From Pseudidiomarina tainanensis (GTDB taxonomy: Bacteria; Pseudomonadota; Gammaproteobacteria; Enterobacterales; Alteromonadaceae), in the NCBI RefSeq assembly GCF_004214835.1, contig NZ_PIQJ01000001.1, positions 1,054,001-1,118,000 on the forward strand: 64,000 bases of DNA, given 5' to 3'. This document shows positions 17,303 through 28,906 of this stretch, in pieces (the first letter of the stretch is position 1; every line of letters starts with the position of its first letter). The notes below the pieces were generated by a model. That model saw only the letters and a program-made list of their open reading frames with translations. It was not told where the DNA came from and searched no databases. The position numbers were made by a program, and so were the translations under genes.

Positions 17303-18847
17303 TTCTGGATAATCGAGATTGTAGTGCAAGCCACGACTTTCGTGACGTGCCATGGCGCTACGGACAATGAGTTCAGCAACTTGTACCAAGTTACGCAACT
17401 CTAATAAATTATTGCTAACTTTAAAGTTACTGTAATATTCGTGAATTTCCTGCTGCAGCAATTCAATGCGGCGCAGCGCTCGTTGTAACCGTTTGTTCGT
17501 GCGCACAATACCCACGTAGTCCCACATAAACAAGCGTAACTCATGCCAGTTATGCTGAATAATAACTTCTTCATCTGAATCGTTGACCTGACTTTCATCC
17601 CACGCCGGGAGGTTGGTGCGCAGTGACACCTGATCAAGCTGAGCGATGATGTCAGAAGCTGCAGCGCGAGCAAAAACTAAGCACTCTAATAGAGAGTTGC
17701 TCGCCATGCGATTCGCACCGTGTAAGCCAGTGTAGGCAACTTCGCCAATGGCATAGAGATTATTCACGGCTGTTCTAGCCTGCAGATCTGTTTTCACACC
17801 GCCGCAGGTGTAGTGGGCGGCAGGAACGACTGGCATCGGTTCGCGGCTGATATCAATGCCTAAACTCAAGCATTTATCATAGATATTCGGGAAATGCTCT
17901 TGGATAAACTCCTTAGGCTTATGCGAAATATCTAAGTACATACAATCCGCGCCCAAGCGTTTCATTTCGTAGTCAATGGCGCGTGCAACCACGTCGCGTG
18001 GTGCCAACTCTGCGGCCGGATGAAATTCTGGCATAAAACGGCTGCCATCAGGACGACGTAATACTGCCCCTTCACCGCGTAGCGCTTCAGTTAGCAGGAA
18101 TGACTGTGCATTGGGATGGAATAAACAGGTTGGATGGAATTGATTGAATTCCATGTTGGCAACCTGACAGCCAGCGCGCCACGCCATAGCGATGCCGTCA
18201 CCACTGGCGACATCTGGATTACTGGTGTACTGATAAACTTTACTGGCACCGCCTGTGCAAAGTGCGACAAAACGCGCTGAAATCGTTTCGACACGCTGAT
18301 TGATCCGATTTAAAATATAAGCGCCATAGCAACGTTGTTCGCCACCGACGTGCTTATTTGTGATTAAATCAACCGCATTCACGCGTTCTAAAATGGTGAT
18401 ATTTGGATGTTGCTTGGTTTGTTCTACCAGCGTAGTTTGCACCGCGCGACCAGTCGCATCGGCTGCGTGTAGAATGCGGCGATGACTATGGCCACCTTCT
18501 TGGTTAAGATGAAACTGGCCATCATCAATACGATCGAAGCCAACCCCAATATCAATAAGCCATTGCAGACTTTCTTTTGCGTGACTTGTGGTAAACTTCA
18601 CTGCCTCGATGTCACATAAACCGGCACCCGCAACTAAAGTGTCTTCAATGTGGCTTTCAATGCTATCATTCTCGTCGAATACAGCAGCGATACCACCTTG
18701 TGCGTAGTATGTTGAGCCTTCGGTTAACGGACCTTTCGAAAGTACCGTAACGCGGGCATGGTCAGCGAGTTGTAAAGCTAAGGTTAAACCAGCAGCGCCG
18801 CTACCAATAATAAGTACATCGCATTGATAATGTGACATTTGTTCCAT
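17246..18847 (-). CDS. nadB: L-aspartate oxidase NadB
   Basis: A 533-residue FAD enzyme that oxidises L-aspartate to iminoaspartate for quinolinate and NAD synthesis. N-terminal FAD-binding GSGAAGL (about residues 14-20), the [11 protein letters not shown] segment (about 46-56) conserved in the fumarate reductase/aspartate oxidase family, HYTCGG (about 353-358) and [16 protein letters not shown] (about 377-392), plus a helical C-terminal domain. It is divergent from rpoE, exactly as in E. coli. Confidence 0.95.
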   Translation of the reverse strand: MEQMSHYQCDVLIIGSGAAGLTLALQLADHARVTVLSKGPLTEGSTYYAQGGIAAVFDENDSIESHIEDTLVAGAGLCDIEAVKFTTSHAKESLQWLIDIGVGFDRIDDGQFHLNQEGGHSHRRILHAADATGRAVQTTLVEQTKQHPNITILERVNAVDLITNKHVGGEQRCYGAYILNRINQRVETISARFVALCTGGASKVYQYTSNPDVASGDGIAMAWRAGCQVANMEFNQFHPTCLFHPNAQSFLLTEALRGEGAVLRRPDGSRFMPEFHPAAELAPRDVVARAIDYEMKRLGADCMYLDISHKPKEFIQEHFPNIYDKCLSLGIDISREPMPVVPAAHYTCGGVKTDLQARTAVNNLYAIGEVAYTGLHGANRMASNSLLECLVFARAAASDIIAQLDQVSLRTNLPAWDESQVNDSDEEVIIQHNWHELRLFMWDYVGIVRTNKRLQRALRRIELLQQEIHEYYSNFKVSNNLLELRNLVQVAELIVRSAMARHESRGLHYNLDYPELLAEAQPTVLTPAQQKSS

Positions 18848-18930
18848 AAAGTATGTGGGATATTTAGCGTGCTAACACGCTGATCTGCTAAAGGAATAGA
18901 GGCGATTTTACTCTTTTGAATTTTTTTTGC

Positions 18931-18957
18931 GAACTTTTTACGCACACATAGGTCATA
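18931..18957 (+). promoter_or_regulatory. Candidate sigma-E promoter of rpoE
   Basis: GAACTT at 18931-18936, a 16-base spacer, then TCATA at 18953-18957, in the nadB-rpoE gap. This fits the sigma-E pattern of a GAACTT -35 and a TC-type -10, and lies 65 bases before the rpoE ATG. It would give the autoregulation known for rpoE. The -10 is not the best consensus (TCTGA). Confidence 0.6.
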
Positions 18958-19021
18958 GTTTGCAAGTACGCAACGGGCCTATATATCTGACGTAGCTAGG
19001 GGTTGAGGAGAGCGGGCTCGG

Positions 19022-19600
19022 ATGAGCGAACAAGAAACAGATAAAGCCCTGGTAGAACGAGTGCAACAGGGCGACCAAAGAGCCTTTGATTTGTTGGTAA
19101 AGAAATATCAGCACAAAGTGATGAGTCTGATATCGCGCTACGTTAAACAACAGGCAGATGTGCCAGACGTAGCGCAGGAAACATTTGTAAAAGCTTATCG
19201 TGCCTTAGCGAATTTCCGTGGCGATAGCGCTTTTTATACTTGGTTGTACCGAATTGCGGTGAATACAGCGAAAAACTATTTGGTTGCACAAGGGCGAAAG
19301 CCGCCAGCCAATGATGTTGATGCTGACGAAGCCGAGTTTTATGAAGGTAGTGGCGCATTGAAAGATAGCGCTTCGCCAGAAAGTATGTTGTTAACGGATG
19401 AGATTCGTGACGTCGTAATGCGAACCATCGATGACTTACCGGAAGATTTACGTCGTGCTATAACGCTACGTGAAATTGAAGGTTTGGGTTATGAAGAAAT
19501 AGCCATTGAAATGGATTGTCCTATTGGCACCGTGCGGTCACGAATTTTTCGAGCGCGTGAGGCGATAGATCAACAATTACGGCCGTTATTAGAGCGCTAA
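19022..19600 (+). CDS. rpoE: Envelope-stress sigma factor RpoE (sigma-E)
   Basis: A 192-residue ECF sigma factor that directs transcription of outer-membrane biogenesis and periplasmic quality-control genes. Region 2 (DLLVKKYQHKVMSLISRY, about 21-38, and DVAQETFVKAYRAL, about 49-62) and region 4 with helix-turn-helix (GLGYEEIAIEMDCPIGTVRSR) are clear. Start ATG at 19022 preceded by GAGGAGAG. Followed by rseA, rseB and rseC, its normal regulators. Confidence 0.96.
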   Translation: MSEQETDKALVERVQQGDQRAFDLLVKKYQHKVMSLISRYVKQQADVPDVAQETFVKAYRALANFRGDSAFYTWLYRIAVNTAKNYLVAQGRKPPANDVDADEAEFYEGSGALKDSASPESMLLTDEIRDVVMRTIDDLPEDLRRAITLREIEGLGYEEIAIEMDCPIGTVRSRIFRAREAIDQQLRPLLER

Positions 19601-19620
19601 ACTGAATTTGAGGAAGCTTT

Positions 19621-20250
19621 ATGTCTGATCGTTGCAAACAAAATGCCTCAGCATTGTTAGATAATCACTTCGGTGATTCAGGTGCTGATGCTGAACGTCC
19701 TTTTAATGCTGAGTTGTCAGCATTGTTGGACGATGAACAGGCACGTGCCACATGGCAACGCTACGCGTTGATGGGACATGTGATGCGTGGCGATGCACAG
19801 GCGAATCAACACATTGATATTAGTGCTCGCGTAGCGCTACAAATTTCTCAGGAATCGGTGGTGGTTCAACCGTCAATTCAGCAAGGCGGAGCTATGGCGC
19901 GAGCCGCTAGCCGTTGGTTAAAACCGGCGGGTAGTATTGCGATTGCAGCAAGTGTTGCATTAGTTGCGGTACTGTCGGTGCAACAGCCGGTAGTTGAAAC
20001 AGAGCAAGCTACCCCAAGCGTGACATCACCAGCTTTAATTACCAATCCGTTCGGTGGTCGTAATCCGGTGAGTTATAACACGGTAATTGAGTCACAAGCT
20101 CCGTCCGCGGCTGAAGTTGCGCAGCAACGCCAGTTACTGCATTCCTATATGCTTGATCACCAACGCCAGTTACAGCTTTCCTTACAGGCGGATAAAGAAC
20201 AGCAGCAAGAATCATCAACCGTTGAGAAGTTAAACGAACAGAATGATTAA
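19621..20250 (+). CDS. rseA: Anti-sigma-E factor RseA
   Basis: A 209-residue inner-membrane protein that sequesters sigma-E until cleaved by DegS and RseP. The cytoplasmic sigma-binding domain (about residues 28-70, with ELSALLDDEQARATWQRYALMGHVMRG) is followed by one membrane segment (about 99-119) and a periplasmic domain of about 90 residues rich in Gln. The N-terminus has about 25 residues more than E. coli RseA before the conserved start of the sigma-binding helix. Overlaps rseB by eight bases. Confidence 0.92.
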   Translation: MSDRCKQNASALLDNHFGDSGADAERPFNAELSALLDDEQARATWQRYALMGHVMRGDAQANQHIDISARVALQISQESVVVQPSIQQGGAMARAASRWLKPAGSIAIAASVALVAVLSVQQPVVETEQATPSVTSPALITNPFGGRNPVSYNTVIESQAPSAAEVAQQRQLLHSYMLDHQRQLQLSLQADKEQQQESSTVEKLNEQND

Positions 20251-21235
20251 ATATGTCGCCGCGATTGCTCTTTGGTTTGTAGCAATCGCTCCTTTTGGCG
20301 CTTCTGGACAATCCGAAGTGAGCGTAGAACGCGCCGCCAATATGGGCCAGATTTGGTTTGACCGCATGGCTCGTTCATTGCGTGACCTCAATTTCGAAGC
20401 AACTCTCGTGCAGAGCCAAGGCCAACGTATACAACCGTTGGTATGGTTACATGGTAACTATGATCATCAAACCGATCTTGAACTTCTTATTTATTTAAAC
20501 GGCGCGGATAACCGAGCTTTACGGGTCGGTGATCAAACATACTATTATTCGCAAATCGGCGGTTCCTACACGTTACAATCAGATGTGACGGTTGGATTAA
20601 TCCCTCCAGCCTTTTATGAACCGTTTGCTAACATCGCTCAACACTACCAAGTTATCGCCAGCGGTGGTATGCGTGTTACTGGCCGACCAGCACAATATCT
20701 GCGGCTGATTAGCCGTGATGATTACCGTTACCATTATGATCTATGGGTTGACCGCGACTCGGGCATGTTATTAAAACTGCAGATGATGACGCCCCAAGGT
20801 GAAGTGTTAGAACAATTACAGCTCACGTCGATTATGTTTTCCGACGAAATTCCTGAACAACTCACTGAAGTTAGCGCTATTCAACGTCCTCCAAAGCTTT
20901 ACGATACACAACAACTGAGTGAATTACGCTTCGCGTTGCGGCCGAATTGGTTACCGGGTGGATTTGATTTGCGTCGCGCTCATCATCGTCAACTATATGA
21001 TACCCAGTTGCCGACCGATTACTTTTTGTTTAGTGATGGGCTGACCGAAGTATCAATTTATGTCACCGAGCAACAAGCACAGAAATTGCCAAGTTTGGCC
21101 TATCAAGGGCCAGAGTCACTCGTGAATACGTTTGTTGAAGGTTATGCGGTTACCGTTGTTGGTAAATTACCAGCGGACACGTTACAACGTATTGCTGAAA
21201 ACATGGTCATTACCACTGAGAGTGCGCAGCAGTGA
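20243..21235 (+). CDS. rseB: Sigma-E regulatory protein RseB
   Basis: A 330-residue periplasmic protein (MucB/RseB family) that binds RseA and blocks its cleavage until displaced by lipopolysaccharide signals. A signal peptide covers about residues 1-22 (ending GASGQ); the large lipoprotein-like N-terminal fold and smaller C-terminal domain follow, with MLLKLQMMTPQGEVLEQLQL typical of the family. Start overlaps the rseA end; stop overlaps the rseC start. Confidence 0.92.
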   Translation: MIKYVAAIALWFVAIAPFGASGQSEVSVERAANMGQIWFDRMARSLRDLNFEATLVQSQGQRIQPLVWLHGNYDHQTDLELLIYLNGADNRALRVGDQTYYYSQIGGSYTLQSDVTVGLIPPAFYEPFANIAQHYQVIASGGMRVTGRPAQYLRLISRDDYRYHYDLWVDRDSGMLLKLQMMTPQGEVLEQLQLTSIMFSDEIPEQLTEVSAIQRPPKLYDTQQLSELRFALRPNWLPGGFDLRRAHHRQLYDTQLPTDYFLFSDGLTEVSIYVTEQQAQKLPSLAYQGPESLVNTFVEGYAVTVVGKLPADTLQRIAENMVITTESAQQ

Positions 21236-21666
21236 TTCGAGAGCTAGCAGAAGTTGTCAGTGTGGAAAGTGACTTTTTGTTGGTCTCAACTGAGTTAAAA
21301 ACCGGTTGTAGCGGTTGTGCGCAGCAAAATACTTGTGGTGCAGGGGTCATCTCGAAAGCATTCTCTGATCGTCGCGCTGAATTTCGTGTCCATAAGCCGC
21401 AAGGGCACTTTCGTCCAGGTCAACAAATCGAACTTTTACTTCCAGAGCAAGCGCTAACACGCTATTCGTTACTGGTATACATGGTTCCTCTCTTCGCTTT
21501 ACTGGTGATGGCCATATTCACCGGCCAGCTATTGTCGTGGTCAGAAGGCTGGGTGATTCTGAGCGCCTTTAGTGGCTTCGCAGTGAGCTTTTATTTGCTT
21601 AAACGCTGGTTGCAACATCGTGATATTCAGGTTGCGCAACTGTTGAGCGTGCAACAAATCGATTAA
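21232..21666 (+). CDS. rseC: SoxR-reducing / sigma-E regulatory protein RseC
   Basis: A 144-residue inner-membrane protein. The N-terminal cytoplasmic part has the Cys cluster typical of RseC (CSGCAQQNTCGAG, about residues 26-38), followed by two membrane helices (about 80-98 and 102-121). E. coli RseC has been linked to SoxR reduction and modulates sigma-E. GTG start at 21232 overlaps the rseB stop. Confidence 0.9.
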   Translation: MIRELAEVVSVESDFLLVSTELKTGCSGCAQQNTCGAGVISKAFSDRRAEFRVHKPQGHFRPGQQIELLLPEQALTRYSLLVYMVPLFALLVMAIFTGQLLSWSEGWVILSAFSGFAVSFYLLKRWLQHRDIQVAQLLSVQQID

Positions 21667-21758
21667 ATTTACCCGAAATTCTTTGTCCCGAACCGCATAA
21701 ATCAGTATGATCAGCGGTTAGTATTTATTCCTTATTTTTTGTTGTTGCGGGGGCATTA

Positions 21759-23570
21759 ATGCCAGAGAAGGCGTTTAAGCAAGCAAATATTCGCAATTTT
21801 TCGATTATTGCGCACATCGACCATGGTAAGTCGACTCTTTCTGATCGTCTCATTCAGCATTGTGGCGGGTTAACCGATCGTGAAATGGCTGAGCAAGTCC
21901 TTGATTCAATGGATCTTGAGCGCGAACGCGGGATTACTATCAAAGCGCAGAGTGTGACGTTGCACTATACCGCGCAAGATGGCGAAACTTATCAGTTGAA
22001 CTTCATCGATACACCGGGACACGTTGACTTCTCTTACGAGGTTTCACGTAGCTTGGCGGGTTGTGAGGGTGCGTTGTTGGTGGTTGATGCCGCCCAAGGC
22101 GTTGAAGCGCAAACATTGGCGAACTGCTATACCGCAATTGAAATGGACCTTGAAGTGGTTCCGGTATTAAACAAAATCGATTTGCCGCAGGCTGATCCGA
22201 TGCGCGTTGCCGAAGAGATTGAAGATATTGTTGGTATCCAAGCGATTGACGCCGTGCAATGTTCAGCGAAAACAGGGATTGGTATCGACGAAGTCCTCGA
22301 ACGCATTGTCACACAAATTCCACCGCCGCAGGGCGATCCTGAAGAGCCATTGCAGGCACTGATTATCGATTCTTGGTTTGATAATTACCAAGGCGTGGTA
22401 AGTCTCGTACGCGTGAAAAACGGCGTGTTACGTGCTGGTGACAAAATGAAAGTCATGTCAACTGGACAAACGCACCAGATTGATAAAGTTGGATTTTTCT
22501 CACCAAAACCAACCGAAACCGGTATTTTACGCTGCGGTGAAGTAGGCTTCGTCATTGCCGGCATTAAAGAAATTCATGGTGCGCCGGTGGGTGACACCTT
22601 GACCTTGGCAAAACAGCCAGCGCCGCAGCCGCTGCCGGGCTTTAAAAAAGTAAAACCGCAGGTTTATGCGGGTATGTTCCCAATTTCATCGGACGATTAT
22701 GAAAACTTCCGCGATGCATTAGCGAAGTTGTCATTAAATGATGCGTCGCTATTTTATGAACCAGAAAACTCAGCGGCACTCGGGTTTGGTTTCCGCGTCG
22801 GCTTTTTGGGGATGCTCCACATGGAGATTATCCAAGAGCGATTGGAACGTGAATACGATATCGATTTGATTACCACGGCACCAACGGTTGTGTATAAGGT
22901 CATCACTAAAGATGGCAAAGAGCACAAGGTTGATAACCCAGCTAACTTGCCCGCAGTGAACGATATCGAAACAATTTACGAACCAATTGTTGAAGCGAAT
23001 ATTTTGGTGCCACAAGAGTACCTTGGTAACGTGATTACACTGTGTGTTGATAAGCGTGGTGTACAAACCAAAATGGCTTATCACGGCAACCAAGTGGCAG
23101 TGACCTACGAATTGCCAATGGCTGAAGTGGTGATGGACTTCTTTGATCGCTTAAAATCAACGAGTCGCGGTTATGCGTCGTTGGATTATAACTTTAAGCG
23201 CTTCCAAGAAGCCGACATGGTGCGTGTTGATGTATTGATTAACGGCGATAAGGTGGATGCCTTAGCGATGATTACGCACCGCGATAATTCACAAGGTCGT
23301 GGTCGTGAGTTGGTTGATAAAATGCGTGAACTCATACCACGTCAAATGTTTGATATCGCCATTCAGGCAACTATCGGCACTCACGTTATCGCGCGTTCGA
23401 CAGTGAAGCAATTACGTAAGAACGTTACCGCTAAATGTTATGGTGGTGACGTGAGTCGTAAGAAAAAACTCTTACAAAAACAAAAAGAAGGTAAAAAGCG
23501 AATGAAGCAACTTGGTAACGTTGAAGTTCCGCAAGAAGCATTTCTTGCCGTTCTCAAAGTTGGTAAGTAA
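21759..23570 (+). CDS. lepA: Elongation factor 4 (LepA)
   Basis: A 603-residue ribosome-associated GTPase implicated in back-translocation and 30S biogenesis. G1 motif [10 protein letters not shown]3 DTPGHVDF, G4 NKIDLP, then EF-G-like domains and the LepA-specific C-terminal domain ending in the basic [18 protein letters not shown]. It begins the lepA-lepB-rnc-era-recO-pdxJ run, as in E. coli. The 92-bp gap before it holds a weak inverted repeat (AACCGC 21691-21696, GCGGTT 21714-21719) and no convincing promoter. Confidence 0.97.
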   Translation: MPEKAFKQANIRNFSIIAHIDHGKSTLSDRLIQHCGGLTDREMAEQVLDSMDLERERGITIKAQSVTLHYTAQDGETYQLNFIDTPGHVDFSYEVSRSLAGCEGALLVVDAAQGVEAQTLANCYTAIEMDLEVVPVLNKIDLPQADPMRVAEEIEDIVGIQAIDAVQCSAKTGIGIDEVLERIVTQIPPPQGDPEEPLQALIIDSWFDNYQGVVSLVRVKNGVLRAGDKMKVMSTGQTHQIDKVGFFSPKPTETGILRCGEVGFVIAGIKEIHGAPVGDTLTLAKQPAPQPLPGFKKVKPQVYAGMFPISSDDYENFRDALAKLSLNDASLFYEPENSAALGFGFRVGFLGMLHMEIIQERLEREYDIDLITTAPTVVYKVITKDGKEHKVDNPANLPAVNDIETIYEPIVEANILVPQEYLGNVITLCVDKRGVQTKMAYHGNQVAVTYELPMAEVVMDFFDRLKSTSRGYASLDYNFKRFQEADMVRVDVLINGDKVDALAMITHRDNSQGRGRELVDKMRELIPRQMFDIAIQATIGTHVIARSTVKQLRKNVTAKCYGGDVSRKKKLLQKQKEGKKRMKQLGNVEVPQEAFLAVLKVGK

Positions 23571-23605
23571 CGCTGTTTGCTTGATGCGCTAGGAATCTAA
23601 ATTAC

Positions 23606-24541
23606 ATGGCAAACTTTTACTCGATTGTGCTGACGTTGGTGACCATCGCGGCAGGTTTGATTTGGCTCTACGATGCCAAAATGAAGAAGCCTGGGCGTTT
23701 GGCTACTATCGCTAAACTAGAAGAGCAGACCAGCAAAAAACTCGATGATGAAGAACGTGAACGGGTAGCCCCGCAAGGCCGTGTGGCTGAATTTGCGCAA
23801 AGCGTGTTCCCGATTTTATTCATCATTTTAATTGTGCGCTCGTTCTTTTATGAGCCGTTTCGGATTCCGTCTGCATCAATGATGCCAACCATGTTAGCGG
23901 GCGACTTTGTGCTGGTTGAAAAGTTTAGTTATGGCGTGCGTGACCCACTATTCCGAACTGAGTTGTTTGAAACTGGAACGCCGCAGCGGGGCGACGTCGC
24001 GGTATTTAAATTCCCATTGAATCCGCAAGTGGACTTCATTAAACGTATTGTTGCGACACCGGGTGACCGCATTATTTATCGTAATAAGACGCTTTATTTA
24101 GAGCCAGCATGCGTAGCCGAATCAGCTCAGTGTCCGCAATTGCAAGTTATTGAACGTAATGTGCAACAACAAGACGAGGTGTATTTTAGCCGCACGACGC
24201 CGTTGCAGCGTTATTCAGAGCAACTTGGTGAGATAGAACACGAAATCTTGATTGATCCAACCGTGGCACCACGTACGGCATATTATTTCCAGCAGGCGGG
24301 CACCGCAGCTGATGAGTGGATTGTGCCAGAAGGGCATTATTTTGCGATGGGCGATAACCGTGATAATTCGGAAGATAGCCGTTATTGGGGCTTTGTTCCG
24401 TATGAGAATTTAGTTGGCCAAGCGACGTTTATTTGGATGAGTTTAGAATTCAAGCGCGGTGCTGATTCATGGGTGCCTGATTGGTTGCCTGACTGGGTTC
24501 CATCCGGCGTGCGTTGGCATCGTCTAGGCACTGTGGAGTAA
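23606..24541 (+). CDS. lepB: Signal peptidase I LepB
   Basis: A 311-residue inner-membrane protease that removes signal peptides. Two N-terminal membrane helices (about residues 5-22 and 64-79); catalytic Ser91 in PSASMMPT and general-base Lys in FIKRIVATPGDR (about 147); the family box GDNRDNSEDSRYWG near residue 250. Lies between lepA and rnc. Confidence 0.96.
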   Translation: MANFYSIVLTLVTIAAGLIWLYDAKMKKPGRLATIAKLEEQTSKKLDDEERERVAPQGRVAEFAQSVFPILFIILIVRSFFYEPFRIPSASMMPTMLAGDFVLVEKFSYGVRDPLFRTELFETGTPQRGDVAVFKFPLNPQVDFIKRIVATPGDRIIYRNKTLYLEPACVAESAQCPQLQVIERNVQQQDEVYFSRTTPLQRYSEQLGEIEHEILIDPTVAPRTAYYFQQAGTAADEWIVPEGHYFAMGDNRDNSEDSRYWGFVPYENLVGQATFIWMSLEFKRGADSWVPDWLPDWVPSGVRWHRLGTVE

Positions 24542-24544
24542 GGC

Positions 24545-25240
24545 GTGAGTTTACCAAAACCACCACTGAAACAACTTGAGAAATCTTTTGGTTATACGTT
24601 TAAAAATCGTGATGCCCTGATGCAAGCGTTAACGCATCGAAGTGCCGCAGCCAAACATAATGAACGTTTGGAATTTTTAGGTGATTCGGTACTCGGCATC
24701 ATCATCAGCGAAGCGCTGTTCGAGCAGTTTCCAAATATTGATGAAGGTGATTTGAGCCGCATGCGCGCTACCTTGGTGTGCGGGCGTAGTTTGGCTAAAT
24801 TAGCGCAACGCTTCGAGTTAGGTAAATTTTTGGTACTTGGCCCCGGCGAGATGAAAAGTGGCGGTCATCGCCGCGAATCTATCCTTGCGGACGCCATGGA
24901 AGCGTTGCTCGGCGCTATGTATATTGAAAGTGATTTAACCACTTGTCGCACGGTTGTACTAAACTGGTTTGCAAACCAACTGGCCGCAATTAAGCCCGGA
25001 GCAAGTCACAAAGATCCGAAGACTCGGCTTCAGGAATATTTACAAGGCCGCCAGCGCGGGCTGCCTGTTTATGAAGTTGTGGCAACACAAGGGCAGGCGC
25101 ACAACCAACAATTTACTGTAAGTTGCCAAGTTGACGGGTTAGAACAACCGATTCGTGGTACCGGCACTAGCCGGCGTAAGGCCGAACAACAGGCGGCTAC
25201 CGCAGCACTTGAACAACTTCTTCAGCAGGATAATTCATGA
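24545..25240 (+). CDS. rnc: Ribonuclease III
   Basis: A 231-residue double-stranded-RNA endonuclease for rRNA maturation and antisense regulation. Catalytic signature [12 protein letters not shown] (about residues 39-50) with the acidic metal ligands, the second acidic site [12 protein letters not shown] (about 116-127), and a C-terminal dsRNA-binding domain (about 157-226). GTG start at 24545, four bases after the lepB stop; its stop overlaps era, the classical rnc-era operon. Confidence 0.96.
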   Translation: MSLPKPPLKQLEKSFGYTFKNRDALMQALTHRSAAAKHNERLEFLGDSVLGIIISEALFEQFPNIDEGDLSRMRATLVCGRSLAKLAQRFELGKFLVLGPGEMKSGGHRRESILADAMEALLGAMYIESDLTTCRTVVLNWFANQLAAIKPGASHKDPKTRLQEYLQGRQRGLPVYEVVATQGQAHNQQFTVSCQVDGLEQPIRGTGTSRRKAEQQAATAALEQLLQQDNS

Positions 25241-26145
25241 CTGAACCGCAATACAGCTCAGAATCAGCGTTTGTTGCCATTGTCGGGCGTCCAAATGTAG
25301 GTAAATCAACGTTACTGAATCGTATTCTTGGGCAAAAAATTAGTATTACCTCGAGTAAACCGCAAACGACACGTCACCGCATTTTAGGTATAGAAACCGA
25401 AGGTGACAGACAAATCGTGTACGTTGATACGCCGGGGTTACATCAAGATGAAAAACGCGCTATTAACCGTTTAATGAATCGTGCTGCGGCAAGTTCATTA
25501 AGTGGTGTGGAAGTCGTATTATTTGTCGTAGAGGCTGGTAAGTGGGCCAGTGATGATGAAATGGTGCTGAATAAACTTAAAAAATCGGCACGCCCAGTTA
25601 TTTTAGTGATCAATAAAATTGATCAATTTAAAGACAAAACAGAGCTATTGCCGTATCTGCAGCAATTAGCAGAGAAGCATGATTTCGCTGAAATTATTCC
25701 ATTATCTGCGGCGACTGGTGCTCAAGTAGAAGCATTACGCGATATCGTGCATAAATACGCGCGGCCGGGCGTTCACCATTTTCCTGAAGATTACGTCACC
25801 GATCGGTCGCTCCGTTTCATGGTTGCTGAGATCATTCGTGAAAAACTCATGCGCTTTACGGGTGATGAATTACCTTACAGTACGACAGTTGAAATTGAGC
25901 AATTTAAAACAGCACCATCAGGAACCACGCATATACACGCTCTTATATTAGTTGAGCGTGATGGACAGAAACGGATGGTGATTGGTGCTGGTGGTAGCAA
26001 ATTAAAAACGATTGGCTCTGAAGCGCGACGCGATATCGAACCCTTGGTTGGTGGCAAAGTACACCTGCAACTTTGGGTCAAAGTGAAATCCGGTTGGGCT
26101 GATGATGAGCGCGCTCTGCGTAGCTTAGGCTACGGCGAGGATTAA
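25237..26145 (+). CDS. era: GTPase Era
   Basis: A 302-residue essential GTPase that binds 16S rRNA 3' end during 30S assembly. G1 GRPNVGKST (about residues 17-25), G3 DTPG, G4 NKID, followed by a C-terminal KH domain with the [12 protein letters not shown] loop (about 248-259). Overlaps rnc by four bases and is followed by recO. Confidence 0.97.
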   Translation: MTEPQYSSESAFVAIVGRPNVGKSTLLNRILGQKISITSSKPQTTRHRILGIETEGDRQIVYVDTPGLHQDEKRAINRLMNRAAASSLSGVEVVLFVVEAGKWASDDEMVLNKLKKSARPVILVINKIDQFKDKTELLPYLQQLAEKHDFAEIIPLSAATGAQVEALRDIVHKYARPGVHHFPEDYVTDRSLRFMVAEIIREKLMRFTGDELPYSTTVEIEQFKTAPSGTTHIHALILVERDGQKRMVIGAGGSKLKTIGSEARRDIEPLVGGKVHLQLWVKVKSGWADDERALRSLGYGED

Positions 26146-26148
26146 GCT

Positions 26149-26850
26149 GTGGAACCGGCGTTTGTCCTGCATCGCTGGCCCTACCAAGACAGCAGTTTAT
26201 TGCTTGAGTTATTTTCTGCTGAACAGGGGCGTTTTCGCGCAATTGCTAAAGGTGCAAAACGCCCTAAAAGTCCGTGGCGCAGTATTCTACAGCCCTTTAC
26301 ACCACTGCAAATCAGCACACGTGGCCGTCACGAGTTACAAACCTTAGTGGCAGCAGAGGCGCTCGATTCCAGTCTTAAGTTAAGCGGGACAGCCCTATAC
26401 AGCGGCTTTTACGTGAATGAGTTGGTACAACGACTGACCACGCCATATCACCTGGTTGACGGGCTATTTCAGGATTACCGCGAAACCCTCGAACTACTGA
26501 CCCAAGTTACCCATGTTGAGCCTATTTTACGACGCTTCGAATGGCAGTTATTGTGTCATTTAGGGCACGGTTTTGATTGGCATATGGACACGCAGGAGCA
26601 ACCCATTAGTGCCACACAAACGTATCAATTTATTCCCGAAGCAGGATTTAGCTTAACCAATGCCGAAGAACAGGCCGATGTGCTGTTGTTGAGTGGTGCT
26701 GATATTATTCGTTTGAGCGACTTTGCTGTGTCTGAACAGCGCTTGCTAAACTTATTTAAACGACTCATGCGCGTGGCATTGCAACCTTATCTTGGGCCGC
26801 AACCACTGCGGAGTCGGCAATTATTTGTTCAATTTAAGGATTTGTCATGA
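26149..26850 (+). CDS. recO: DNA repair protein RecO
   Basis: A 233-residue RecF-pathway mediator that helps load RecA onto SSB-coated ssDNA. N-terminal OB-fold (about 1-80) with the [11 protein letters not shown] segment, and helical C-terminal domain. GTG start at 26149; overlaps pdxJ by four bases. No zinc-finger cysteines are seen, as in enterobacterial RecO. Confidence 0.93.
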   Translation: MEPAFVLHRWPYQDSSLLLELFSAEQGRFRAIAKGAKRPKSPWRSILQPFTPLQISTRGRHELQTLVAAEALDSSLKLSGTALYSGFYVNELVQRLTTPYHLVDGLFQDYRETLELLTQVTHVEPILRRFEWQLLCHLGHGFDWHMDTQEQPISATQTYQFIPEAGFSLTNAEEQADVLLLSGADIIRLSDFAVSEQRLLNLFKRLMRVALQPYLGPQPLRSRQLFVQFKDLS

Positions 26851-27611
26851 ATTCAAGCGTAGGAATTCCACCGATTTACTTAGGTGTCAACATTGACCAT
26901 GTCGCCACCGTTCGTAATGCCCGGGGCGTAAGTTATCCTGATCCTGTGTCAGCGGCCGCACTAGCCGAGCAAGCTGGAGCCGATGGGATCACGGTGCATT
27001 TGCGCGAAGATCGTCGTCATATCAAAGATCGCGATGTTGAAATTCTTGCGCAAACGTTGCAAACCCGCATGAATTTGGAAATGGCGGTCACTGAAGAGAT
27101 GCTCGGTATTGCGTGTCGTATTAAACCAACATTTTGTTGTTTGGTACCCGAAAAACGAGAAGAGTTAACAACAGAAGGTGGTTTAGACGTCGCCGGGCAG
27201 CAACAGAAAATTACTGCGGCAGTGACGCAGCTTGCCGAACATGGTATCGCCACGAGTTTGTTTATTGATGCCGATAAACGGCAGATTGATGCCGCTGTTG
27301 CGACAGGTGCGCCGATTATCGAGCTTCATACGGGACATTACGCTGAGCAAACTAACGAGCAGGCGCAGTTACAAGCGTTGGCGCAGTTACGCGATGCCGC
27401 TGAATACGCTCAAGCAGCGGGTATTCAGGTAAATGCTGGACATGGTTTGCACTATCACAATACGGCGCCGATAGCGGCAATTCCGCAGTTAGTGGAACTT
27501 AATATTGGCCATGCCATTATCGCGCGTGCAGTATTAGTAGGGCTTGAGCAAGCAGTGCGAGATATGAAAGCGATCATGCAACAGGCGCGGTTACATGGCT
27601 CAGTTTTATAA
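26847..27611 (+). CDS. pdxJ: Pyridoxine 5'-phosphate synthase PdxJ
   Basis: A 254-residue TIM-barrel enzyme that condenses 1-deoxy-D-xylulose 5-phosphate with amino-acetone phosphate in vitamin B6 synthesis. N-terminal [15 protein letters not shown] with the active-site His, HLREDRRHI, and the ELHTGHYAE and [10 protein letters not shown] segments are all present. In E. coli acpS follows; here rlmD overlaps instead. Confidence 0.96.
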   Translation: MNSSVGIPPIYLGVNIDHVATVRNARGVSYPDPVSAAALAEQAGADGITVHLREDRRHIKDRDVEILAQTLQTRMNLEMAVTEEMLGIACRIKPTFCCLVPEKREELTTEGGLDVAGQQQKITAAVTQLAEHGIATSLFIDADKRQIDAAVATGAPIIELHTGHYAEQTNEQAQLQALAQLRDAAEYAQAAGIQVNAGHGLHYHNTAPIAAIPQLVELNIGHAIIARAVLVGLEQAVRDMKAIMQQARLHGSVL

Positions 27612-28902
27612 GCCGCAGGCACGAACGAGTCAACCGCAACGCTTAACGGATCAGCTCGTCGTCGGGCTGGACCACCAGGGGCGCGGTGTAGTTCGTACAC
27701 CGAAAGGGGTTAAGTTTGTAGCCGGAGCGTTACCGACAGAACGTATCGCAATTACCGTTCAGGGTAAGCATGAGGCGCATTTAGATCGCATTCAAACATC
27801 GAGCACACAGCGAATTGAACCACCATGCGCATTTTATGAGCAATGTGGTGGTTGTGACCTACAGCATCTTGAGCTTGACGCTCAGCGCGCGCACAAACAG
27901 CAAGTTGTGATTGAGATGTTGGCGAAGTTTGCGCAGGTAGAAGCACAGCAGTGGCTTCCGCCGTTAACGGGTGATGCCTGGAACTATCGCCGGCGCGCCC
28001 GTTTAGCCGTGCATTATGACGCGAAGCGGCACCAACTCAAGGTGGGTTTTCGGGCACCTAAAAGCAAACAAATATGCGTGATTGATCACTGTTTAGTGTT
28101 AGCCGAGAGTTTGAATAAGTTGCTGCAGCCCTTGCAGCAACTCTTGCCGCAGCTAGCACTCGTTAAACAACTCGGCCATGTTGAACTGATTGAATTTGAG
28201 CATCAGGTGGTGGTGTTACTGCGCGTCAAACAATGGCCAGACGAACAAGACCTAAACCAACTGCAAGAGTTTGCAACAGCGCATCAAGTCAGTCTGTGGT
28301 GTGAATCTGATCAGCAGTTGGCGCCATTAGTTGCGAATGAACCGCTCAGCTATCGCACGGTGGGTACGAGTATTAGCTGTTTACCGACTAATTTTATGCA
28401 GGCGCATCGCCAATTGAGCGAGCAAATGGTGAAGCAAGCGTTAGTTTGGCTAGATATTCAACCTAATGAAAAAGTGCTTGAACTCTACGCCGGTAGTGGA
28501 AACTTTACGCTACCGTTGGCGTTAGCTGGGGCGCAAGTTACGGCTATTGAAGGTGTTGCGACAATGGTTGAGCAACTCAAAGCCAATGCTCAGAATGCGC
28601 AGGTGAGTATTGAGGCTTTTTGTTGCGACCTTGAGCAGCCATGGCATCGTCAAAGCTGGCGGCAGGATGGTTACGGTAAAGTGTTACTGGATCCTGCTCG
28701 GGCGGGAGCTCCGCACGCGATTCATGAAGTGGCGCAACTGCGACCACAGCGAATTGTTTATATTTCCTGCGCACCGGATACACTAGCACGCGATGCAAAA
28801 GTTTTAAAAGAACATGGCTACCAGTTAAAGCAAGCACAAGTAGTTGACATGTTTCCGCAGACCCATCACATTGAGGTCATGACACGATTCGAAAGGGAGT
28901 AA
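27595..28902 (+). CDS. rlmD: 23S rRNA (uracil-1939-C5)-methyltransferase RlmD
   Basis: A 435-residue SAM-dependent RNA methyltransferase with an N-terminal TRAM domain (about 15-70), a four-Cys [4Fe-4S] site ([14 protein letters not shown] plus a later Cys in ICVIDHCLV) and the RlmD/TrmA catalytic core: SAM motif [24 protein letters not shown] and the nucleophilic Cys in YISCAP. Starts inside pdxJ (17-bp overlap) and is followed by relA, a common gammaproteobacterial pair. Confidence 0.94.
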   Translation: MAQFYKPQARTSQPQRLTDQLVVGLDHQGRGVVRTPKGVKFVAGALPTERIAITVQGKHEAHLDRIQTSSTQRIEPPCAFYEQCGGCDLQHLELDAQRAHKQQVVIEMLAKFAQVEAQQWLPPLTGDAWNYRRRARLAVHYDAKRHQLKVGFRAPKSKQICVIDHCLVLAESLNKLLQPLQQLLPQLALVKQLGHVELIEFEHQVVVLLRVKQWPDEQDLNQLQEFATAHQVSLWCESDQQLAPLVANEPLSYRTVGTSISCLPTNFMQAHRQLSEQMVKQALVWLDIQPNEKVLELYAGSGNFTLPLALAGAQVTAIEGVATMVEQLKANAQNAQVSIEAFCCDLEQPWHRQSWRQDGYGKVLLDPARAGAPHAIHEVAQLRPQRIVYISCAPDTLARDAKVLKEHGYQLKQAQVVDMFPQTHHIEVMTRFERE

Positions 28903-28906
28903 CGCG